Shown one piece after another: positions 56,080 to 64,000 of a DNA stretch of 64,000 nt. The stretch spans positions 16,375,960 through 16,439,959 of the forward strand of contig CM037871.1 of NCBI GenBank assembly GCA_021292105.1, read 5' to 3'. The translations under genes and the position numbers were made by a program. This DNA is from Anadara kagoshimensis. Taxonomy: Eukaryota; Mollusca; Bivalvia; Arcoida; Arcidae. The notes beneath the pieces are model-generated. The model searched no databases. It saw nothing but the letters and a program-made list of their open reading frames with translations, and was not told where the DNA came from. Position 1 is the first letter of the stretch; each line of letters starts with the position of its first letter.

Positions 56080-56365
56080 CGTAAACTCAGTAGACAATAA
56101 TTGTTTATAATTGTCAGATATATATTATTGTCTAAACTTTAAGCTAGTTAGAATCTGAAAATCCTAAAAAAAAACTAAGGTATACTCACTCATGCAAAGT
56201 AATTCCTTAACTAAATTTGGTTCGATATATCTTGGTCCTTTCTATATTTTTTAACCCTTACAAAAATTTTTGTTTCACAATTTTCATCCAAGCAATACTG
56301 ATGAGGAATTGTATTCCGAAATGACCGTCTAGTGCTTAAAATATAATATGTACCACCATTTATTA
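56080..56365 (+). repeat. Dispersed repeat, most complete 'GATGAGGAATTGTATTCC' copy
   Basis: Joins both halves seen separately elsewhere: TATATTATTGTCTAAACTTT, AAGGTATACTCACTCATGCA, CCTTAACTAAATTTGGTTCG, GATGAGGAATTGTATTCCGA and CCGTCTAGTGCTTAAAAT. Confidence 0.7.
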
Positions 56366-57003
56366 CCAAAAAAAATCCCTGTTTTGTTAAAACGTACATT
56401 CGGATATCTCCCATTCACTGTATTTTTCGGTAATTGTCTGTATAGAAGATTAATAATTTACAATGTACGTGCTATTGGATTATTAAAGTTATTTAAAAAA
56501 TACTAAACCTGAATATTTGAAATTCTTGGTATCAGTATTATGCACGGAGTGGACTTCGATGTGTATCTATGCCGTTGAAGACGAGTACTAGCACTCTAGT
56601 AAAAGCCAAAAATGCGCACTACTCAAAATCAGATTAGAAATTTTTGTCCAACGTATGAACCCTTGTTTGAATTAGTTCTTGAATGAAATAAATGTAAAAA
56701 ATAGCCTAAAAGTAAATTTATTTATTTATTTTTGAAATTTTGTCATTAAAACATTTTACAAAATGATATGCGTCATATGATATTTGTTTTAATGTATCAA
56801 ATTGTAATTCTTTTAATGTTGCAAATACAAACATAACCTTGGACACAGACTGATTAACAGAAAACAACAAAGCGATTCTGTAGACGTCAAATTTTATATT
56901 AAAACAACCAGAATACAGATTGGTCGGTGTAATAGCACATGTAATTGAAGCGAATATCAGGCTCATGCTACATTTATTGGAGGACTGGAAGACATTAATC
57001 GAG
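56366..57003. other. Intergenic, nothing recognised
   Basis: The minus 98-codon frame at 56718-57014 has no recognisable motif and overlaps a mobile-element end. Confidence 0.35.
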
Positions 57004-57223
57004 GTACAGTACAAACCTGTCGAAAGTTTAACACTTTGTTAAACAAAGGAGTTTAAGCTCGACTGCCGAGGGGCCGAGATATGAATAGTTACGGTAGAAA
57101 ATCTACCGAGAGATAGATAGAAATCTGCCGAAAGACTGTCGTAATGTAGGTTACAGATGACGTATCGATGCGGCGGTAATCCGTATGCTTAGTGTTAAAC
57201 TTTCGCCAGTCTTGTACTGTACA
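57004..57223. mobile_element. TIR element copy G (CCTGTCGAAAGTTTAAC family)
   Basis: Left GTACAGTACAAACCTGTCGA plus AAGTTTAACACTTTG; right TTAGTGTTAAACTTTCGCCA plus GTCTTGTACTGTAC. Interior GCCGAGGGGCCGAG and CTACCGAGAGATAGATAG modules. Confidence 0.85.
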
Positions 57224-58205
57224 TCGTTATCAAATCTGCATTGTATCTTCTAGAAATCAATCAAAACTAGATTAGAACCTTGTTATTATCATTACAATGT
57301 CGCTGCATAAAACAGCACACGTGTTTACATTGCCCATTAAATTAGCATTTGAAAAACAATCTATCGGATTACTGTGTGAATTTGTCATCTTTTAATGTAT
57401 TGTGTTGTTGAGTGACCGACTGGTATACTTAATCTTCTAGATTGATGCTTCACAAGAATAACACACTTTTAGACAATTATGTGTTAAGTAAATGATCAGC
57501 ATGGAACAGGCCGAAATGAATTATATGAATTACCGAATAAAGCAATATAGAGCAGTGCTAGTGTCAAAAATTCAATTTTTTTTAGATAGCATGTCAATCT
57601 TCAAATCATTTTTTGTGAAGTTATCTATCTTCTGTAGACTAGTCTATCTTCAGTGCATACTTGTAAATCTATTGCAAATTAAATTTATGTTTAATAAAGC
57701 CTTTAAAGGATTTCATCAAACTTTTTATTACATTTTATGCTTCTTTATTTTCTTCTTGACTGCTAACATACTGAAACGCATCCACTAATTATGTTTACAT
57801 TAAACCTCTATTTACTACCACCTACTAAGTACTTTTAGCACCTACAACTTGCTTCACCAGCAAACTATACACTAGCAGTATTCTGAAATTGTTATGCAAA
57901 ACATCTTTGAAACCTTTCAAATCGCTTATTTGCTGGAATTTATGCGAGAAAATATCAGCTTAAGCAACGATATTCCCAATTTGAATGGTAGCTCCGCATA
58001 AATGTTTTAAAACGATTTTCAAACCACAGAGCTTTCCATTTTCCAGCATGAAACCTAGGTTAGTAGTTTTTTACTACTAAATTGGTTAGCCTAGCTACCA
58101 ACAGCATTATGGATCATAGAATCATTTTTCATTTTTAAGAAGAGGACTTAAAACACTTGCTTGTGCGACAATTAGTATCGTACAGTGGCTGAATGAGGTA
58201 TCATG
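57224..58205. other. Intergenic, nothing recognised
   Basis: The plus 98-codon frame at 57492-57788 is hydrophobic and AT-driven; no family recognised. Confidence 0.35.
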
Positions 58206-58211
58206 TTTTAA

Positions 58212-58670
58212 AGTACAGAGCTGTTGAGCGTTTAACATTAAGCTAGCAAAAACCTCGACTGCAGAGGATGGCTTATAGCCGAGATGCTGCTGAGATTAAA
58301 ATATATCTAAATAAACATAATAATCCATGTCCGAATCGCAATCCAGAAGCAAAGTAAAAACTTTGAAACTGACAAGTTAGGTTCGACAGAGAAGTGAGGC
58401 CGGGTGATCCGGAAGGGAAAATAACAGCTACAGAAAGCTGCTGTGATACAGCTAAAAAGGAGCCAAAACTTGATAACGATTCCTCACTAATTCCTTATCT
58501 TGGTGTAAAATTGTCGACCTCCATGGCAATAGACAACATGTTGCCGAAAAAGCTGCCAAGACAGCACTGATAACAGTTGTTTTCGTGGTATAGCCTTATA
58601 TCTAATGAGAAGCCGATACTGTGATAATTTGTTAAATTAGTGGTATATTTTCGACAGGCCTGTATTGTAT
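58212..58670. mobile_element. TIR element copy H, interrupted by an RT-family tail
   Basis: The left GTACAGAGCTGTTGAGCGTT is diverged. The right GGTATATTTTCGACAGGCCT plus GTATTGTAT is clearer. A minus-oriented RT-family tail (58310-58425: CATAATAATCCATGTCCGAA, GAAGTGAGGCCGGGTG) splits it. Confidence 0.6.
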
Positions 58671-58734
58671 TATGTGTATCAATATTTTCATTGCAGAATC
58701 CACGGTAATTGGTATCACATGTTTGTTCAACAGG

Positions 58735-58870
58735 ATTTGTTTACCCTTCCGGAGCAGCCGGCCCTACTTTTCTGGTGGAAGTTCATGTGTCTAACCTGAC
58801 TTGTCAGTTCCAAAGTTTCTACTTGGCTTCTGGATTGTGATTCGGATATGGACTAATATGTTTGTTTTTG
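58735..58870 (+). repeat. RT-family 3' tail
   Basis: TTACCCTTCCGGAGCAGCCG, CTGGTGGAAGTTCATGTGTC, TGACTTGTCAGTTCCAAAGT and GATTCGGATATGGACTAATA. Confidence 0.75.
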
Positions 58871-60944
58871 AATGTACATTTCTGTAAGAAGCCGCCTTTA
58901 CAAAACGCTCACAACACCATTATAGATTATGATAACATATTGTATTTTGTATAAGAGGCTGACTTTTACAAAACACTTTCTTCCACAACAAAGGGTATCA
59001 TGTTGTATTTTGTGCAATCAGTCATTCGCTGACCACTATTGTCCATTAACAAGTGTCCGATAATTAATCTTATATAAGACACCTCCTCTTACTTTGTCTT
59101 AAAATGATTGATAATGGCTAGGTTTTTTATTCTTGTTAAATTGATAAATTGGTTTATAAACGCGTGCTTCACATATACATATGTAGGTTTTCGTGTTTAG
59201 CATGATATTGAAATGTTATCTTGTTGTCGTAATTGTAATCTTAGATTGGTGTTCTTAGAGGAATTGATCATCCTCCAGATTTGGCTTGCAATGTCTTACT
59301 ACTTCAAAATGACAATAATGTTCTGGTGACGATTTTTTCTTCTTATTTTTACCAATACTTTTCTATTATTATTATTATTATTATATACCTTGCATAATTT
59401 AGAAATTATATATTTTTGATGTCGTAATTGTAATCTTAGGTTGATGTTTTTAAAGGAATTGATCATCTTCGAGATTCGACTTGCAATGTCTTCAAAAGAT
59501 ATAGCTATATATAGTTTCACTTCAAAAATGATAAATAATAAAAATGATCCTTGTAATAATGATCAGATGGCAATTTCTGTCCTCTTTCTCATCAATGTTC
59601 TCAATTATTATATTTATTGTTGTTTTTTATGTTTTTTGTTGTTGTTATTGTATAGTTTCGTATTCGTTTATGCATTGGTAGGTATAATGTTTATCAGTGC
59701 CAAAATTAAAAATATGTGGATGGAATTTTTTTAGTTTTCTTCATTTTAACTACATGTAGTTCAAATCTTATAGATATAATTGAAAACTATTAGGGCAATA
59801 TGTTTACAATAAAAGTCAGCCACACGAACCTTCAGACTTTTTTATTTTAATGACATTAGAAAGATTCAGGAAAAAACCCTTGATGAACGAGAACGATGCA
59901 ACCAATCAGGTTAATCACGTGATTATTACACATGTCAGGGTCAGAACGTTTTATGAAACTATTACGTTGCATTCCAGCATTAGTTTCGGGTATATATTGG
60001 CTTTTGCAGATCCACAAACGTTATATTGTTCTGTATGTTGTTCGTTGATCTAAAACAAACATTCCCCGTTTTATTGGATGCGCGTTTCTAATCGGTAAAT
60101 ATAGGTTCTATCGCTAATTTTATACGGACTACATCTCCGTGGTTATGAGAATTGTAAAATTGGCAAGCATTATATGTTTAAAGTTGTTTCACCTCTTAAA
60201 TGCAATTGAAGTTGAACTAACTACGGTATGCTTTTGAAATTTAATCTCGGGGTTAACAGGTGTATATTGCAACAGTCTGTTTAAACTCCATTGCAGCTTA
60301 TGACCTTACCTCTGTGTATACTGGTTTATAGAAATTTCTTTTTGTAAATTTATATGATTGTCATGTGATTGAATATTTTAATTGAATAATCAAAAATACA
60401 ATGCAATCTGTGATCAAATATGGCCGTTTTCCATCAACGTGCTAATCCTACAGCGAAAAACATGTTCATTTCATTTGATATCCCAAACACCTGATAAATC
60501 AGTTACCTCATTCAGTTGAGCAACACATGCTTGTCCCAGGTTCAAAACTGTTTAAACTTGTAACAGTGTGATGATATCAATTTGTTGCCCGTCAATTTAG
60601 ACAAGTGACGTCACTTTCAGGAGTTGTTGCTGTCGCGTTAAATATGGACTCTTTTCTTCAGTTAACACCTGCGCAGTAATATGAGACGTATAAAAACTCA
60701 GGTAAACAATGACTTGCCTCTTTGTTGTTTATCATAAAGGCACTATTTTTTATCCTTAAGAATCCCTGCTGTCAGTCATTAAAGCGGTAATAAGTTATGG
60801 AATTCACGTGTTATCGCCTTTTTATTGATTGCATTTAAAGAACTGGATAAGTTACAAAATGTTGGTCACATGTTTATTTTCACCACATTATTAATTTTTT
60901 TTATTTGTAACAAAAATGCACCGATATAAACTAGTATGCATCAA
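58871..60944. other. Intergenic; duplicated segment and a CRE/TATA cluster
   Basis: The segment at about 59225-59310 (GTCGTAATTGTAATCTTAGA then GAATTGATCATCxTCxAGAT, CTTGCAATGTCTT) recurs at about 59420-59500, a tandem duplication about 195 bp apart. No coding exon recognised. Confidence 0.5.
60606..60700 (+). promoter_or_regulatory. Candidate promoter: CRE plus TATA box
   Basis: Palindromic TGACGTCA at 60606-60613 and TATAAAAA at 60689-60696, with CTGCGCAG (NRF1-like half-site) between. No downstream gene recognised within the window, so function is open. Confidence 0.3.
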
Positions 60945-61205
60945 ACACAATAATGTCAGTCCATGCTCAAATCCAAAGCTAAGGCGAGCAAGAACCTAAA
61001 TTAAGAAATACACCAAACATGCAAACAAGGAAACTATATTTAAAGCAAAACCATACTGATTAATATTTAACCCACAACTCCAAGCACAAAGCACATGCTG
61101 GGATATTTTTAGATTAAGTTAAATACGCGAACCTCCACCACGGGTGCTCCGGATGGGTTATCACTTTCTGTCTAGCTAGCTAATTACATCTGTAATGTGT
61201 GAAAT
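60945..61205 (-). repeat. RT-family 3' tail, diverged
   Basis: CAGTCCATGCTCAAATCC, CGCGAACCTCCACCACGG, GTGCTCCGGATGGGTTATCA and CTGTCTAGCTAGCTAATTAC. Confidence 0.55.
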
Positions 61206-61224
61206 CTAATTTGACAACGAAAGT

Positions 61225-61390
61225 ACATATTATGCCAGTTGTAACTTACAGCACCAGACAGCCATTTAGGAATACAATTCCTCATCAGTGGTGCTTAAAC
61301 CAAAATTATGGAACCATAATTGTTTTCAACGCGTTGACAAAAATATATCTTAACAAATTTAGCTAAGGAAACAGCATTCAATATACATTT
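61225..61390 (-). repeat. 'GATGAGGAATTGTATTCC' repeat, minus copy
   Basis: GGAATACAATTCCTCATCAG, TGGTGCTTAAACCA and AACAAATTTAGCTAAGGAAA are the reverse complement of the plus copies. Confidence 0.65.
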
Positions 61391-61609
61391 TTATTTCTTC
61401 CATCTTGATAGGTCTAGCTTTGAATTACTTTGTTCAATCATAATGTAGAAATAGTAATCGATCAATTGTCGAAGGACGATGCTTTTTGCGCTTTTTTATT
61501 ATAATTTCTAGAATTTCTAACACACAATTATTCACAATACTTTTAACTTATCATTTCTCAATCTTTAGACGAATTCAATTAAAATAGCTAATTAAACATG
61601 TAGAACGTA

Positions 61610-61700
61610 ACCTTTCTGAGCATCTGGTCTCACTAAGTTTTTTAAGTTTTCACTTTGCTTTTTAGATTGTTGTTATGACATGGACCGGTATATTTGTGTT
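61610..61700 (+). repeat. RT-family 3' tail fragment
   Basis: CTTTCTGAGCATCTGGTCTC, TTTCACTTTGCTTTTTAGAT and ATGACATGGACCGGTATATT. Confidence 0.5.
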
Positions 61701-61899
61701 TGAATAATAAACAAGTTCATTATTTTTACAATGCGTTCGTTTGAACCTCTTCCTCGTCCATTCAGTTGTATCAAATGTATCAAATAAAATCTGGAAACTC
61801 TACTTTTCAATTTTATCCAAACTTCAGTATAATCTTTACTATTATATAAAAATGAAAAACGAAATTTCGATTTTAAAATAAGAAAAAATCTTCATAGAA

Positions 61900-62150
61900 A
61901 TCAAATAGTGTAATTTGCATATTATACCAATTTTAACCTTAAGCACTAGACGGTCGTTTGGTTATACAATTCCTCATCAGTAGTGCTTAAATTATAACTA
62001 TGAAACCAAAATTGCTTTCAAGATGTTAAAAAGATTATGAAATAAGCAAAATATATTTTACCAAATTTAGCTAAAAAAAAGCTTTGCATAAGGGAGTATA
62101 CCTTAGTTTTGAGAAATTTCAAACTTTTACTTTCAGCAATATACGAATAA
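61900..62150 (-). repeat. 'GATGAGGAATTGTATTCC' repeat, second minus copy
   Basis: AGCACTAGACGGTCGTTTGG, ACAATTCCTCATCAGTAGTG, ACCAAATTTAGCTAAAAAAA and GGGAGTATACCTTAGTTTTG. Confidence 0.7.
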
Positions 62151-62484
62151 ATAAATAATTTTTTAAAATGAAGTGCACGCATATGCATTCTTCATAACAA
62201 AAGTGCGATATGAGCATTCTAAAGCATTATCAAACTAAACATTTGAAGAATAAATAAATATAAACAATAAATTTAAACAATCATTTTTAAATAAATTAAC
62301 GTATTAATACATATATACATTAAGCGAAAACCAGATATGCATTTTTACAAATACATCAGCTGTTGCAAAACATTTTACAATTAAAATTGTTTATGTACAT
62401 TGTATATTCATTGATTCGATATGCTGAAGTATATGTAGCTGTATACATGTACTTTTAGCCAAGACTAACAGCAGGATGCTTACA

Positions 62485-62830
62485 AATAAATGGTTGACTC
62501 GGGGTTATTGCAAGCCTATGCTTATCAATGCCCTCAAAAAGTTTTATGGTCGTCATCACAGTATTGGTGAAAAGTTTAATATCTCTGTGTTCAGGATTGC
62601 CCTGAGTACATTTGACGTCTCATACTTCCATGTTCCTTTAACACAATTTTGATTACACACGTGGCGGGTGTAGCCAGCTAAACATAAGGTACTTACCCTA
62701 TCGGAGCACCCAATCTCATTTACCTGTACCTGGTGGAAGTTCACGTGTCTAATCTGGCTTGTCAGTTCCAAAGTTTTTACTTTGCTTCTGGATTGTGATT
62801 CGAACATGTATAGGTATGTTTGTTTTTGAC
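62485..62830 (+). pseudogene. RT-family C-terminal coding remnant plus 3' tail
   Basis: The plus frame from about 62491 to 62654 reads WLTRGYCKPMLINALKKFYG then RHHSIGEKFNISVFRIALST, homologous to the KALKQLYGGHHSIDDTFDVS region at 27538-27822 (minus). It stays open for about 54 codons. The tail has ACACGTGGCGGGTGTAGCCA, GGTGGAAGTTCACGTGTCTA and GGATTGTGATTCGAACATGT. Confidence 0.75.
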
Positions 62831-62859
62831 TAACAACAAATTATATCGATAAAAATATC

Positions 62860-62960
62860 ACCTTCCCGAGCACCCGGTCGTAACTTGCTTGATCGACATT
62901 CACGATTCAAGATTTTACACAATGTGCTTTGCTTTGGGGTTGTTCTATGGAAATGGATAT
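62860..62960 (+). repeat. RT-family 3' tail, diverged
   Basis: CCTTCCCGAGCACCCGGTCG, TTGATCGACATTCACGATTC and TGCTTTGGGGTTGTTCTATG. Confidence 0.5.
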
Positions 62961-64000
62961 TTTTTTACATTGATAAAAACTAATGCCTTTGCTAAAATAC
63001 ACTCTAGAATTGTAATGACACCGTATGTATAATGTCATCAAGACGGGTACCATTTTTATATCAATCTCTTTTTCTTGACCAACCTAAGATAGAAACAATC
63101 CATAAAAATATGTGAATTATTTTTCTCTCTTGTACCATTTGTGCAAGAAACATTTCACGCTTTTCCTCTCGACCAAATATATTAACAAATTGGTAAAGGG
63201 TATGTTGATTTAAAAATTGATTATGTTTATTTATATATAATAATAATAATTATTATTATTATGTAATTATTAGTTATACACTTAATTAAATGTTTTTAAG
63301 TTATAGGAGACTTGTTAATATTAGAGTTATTCTCTATTTCCAGAATTTATTGTATTTTAGTTAAGCAAAATATTATAGCCCTTTTCAAAATAGTTAATAT
63401 TTTCATTAAAGATTAACTGTTATTAACAATTTATTTAAGTTCATTTAAATATATTAATTAATGAGAGAGTCAGTTATCCGGGTTAAATTAAAATATATTA
63501 TATGTTCTTCTATTTGCATATGGTTACTAATGTGTGTTATTTTCTTTGTATTTATATGTACATGTATGTATGTTCTCAGTATTGTAATCTACAATAAGAG
63601 AAATAAAGAAACTTGAAACTAATATGTATTATATTTTATTGAATAAATATTGTTTAACAAGGTTGGTTCGAGATTTCCCTACCTGGTACTACAAGAACTG
63701 GTAGATTCTAATTTTCATGTTAAGTACCTTGTTAATTAAATATTATAAGTCCGAATTATGTTTTAGCTAAAGCAATTAATTCTATAGTTAATGTCTAACT
63801 TTGGTATATTTGTAAGGAATAATTATTGAATGTAAAGCAAAATTAGCTATTGCCATGTAAAGAAAATTAACTCATTTCTTAACGTTTAGATAATGAAGAA
63901 TGCAATTAAAACTAACACCATACAAAAACAGGTAAACATTACGAGATCTTTGGTTCAATCAACGCATGAATAAATCAGTGTATTTAGCGCCAAAGTCTTA
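62961..64000. other. Intergenic, nothing recognised
   Basis: An ATAATAATAATAATTATTAT palindromic run lies at about 63236. No coding frame identified to the end of the window. Confidence 0.4.

Noticed and set aside
57492-57788. 98-codon hydrophobic plus-strand frame as a membrane protein gene
   Set aside because: Composition is explained by AT-rich sequence (Phe, Ile, Leu, Lys); no homology is recognised and there is no splice or promoter support.

Overview
This window looks like AT-rich nuclear DNA from an invertebrate animal, most likely a bivalve mollusc. The reasons are GT-AG introns of several hundred bases to 4 kb, very low coding density, abundant simple repeats, tRNA-headed SINEs, a DIRS-like retrotransposon, and a reverse-transcriptase family that I associate with bivalve genomes. 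The phylum-level call is an inference from repeat types and one gene. Nothing resembles bacterial or organellar DNA.

Only one protein-coding gene is well supported: a six-coding-exon, plus-strand EXD1/Egalitarian-type 3'-5' exonuclease-domain gene at about 15.1-23.7 kb. All five introns have GT-AG ends and consistent phases, giving 259 residues from the first in-frame ATG of the first recognised exon. Fold-defining parts of the DEDD exonuclease domain are present, but all four positions expected to carry catalytic acids are substituted. It therefore looks like an intact but nuclease-dead protein, as reported for mammalian EXD1, a piRNA-pathway RNA adaptor.

From 0 to 13 kb lie broken mobile elements: reverse-transcriptase (RT) fragments, a 1-kb duplicated RT block (2.7-4.6 kb), a mariner transposase N-terminus joined at about 9.02 kb to a truncated minus-strand DIRS-like element (RT then gag-like ORF, 9.0-10.3 kb), MITEs and SINEs. 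The EXD1-like introns (15-23.5 kb) hold a palindromic MITE with a 51-bp hairpin, a TIR element carrying about 41 copies of a 22-bp minisatellite, SINEs and RT tails. From 24 to 30 kb are an unrecognised decayed coding stretch and a 45-bp minisatellite that is open in several frames on both strands. From 30 to 64 kb no gene is recognised; this part holds SINEs, MITEs, microsatellites, diverged tandem repeats and a few candidate regulatory sites (a CTCF-type site, two CRE plus TATA-like clusters, a PBX/MEIS-type decamer).

The most distinctive element is a dispersed terminal-inverted-repeat family, seen about eight times, whose ends read roughly ACAGACCTGTCGAAAGTTTA. Its copies differ mainly by tandem amplification of internal modules. 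No CRISPR array, rRNA, intact tRNA gene or operon was seen.
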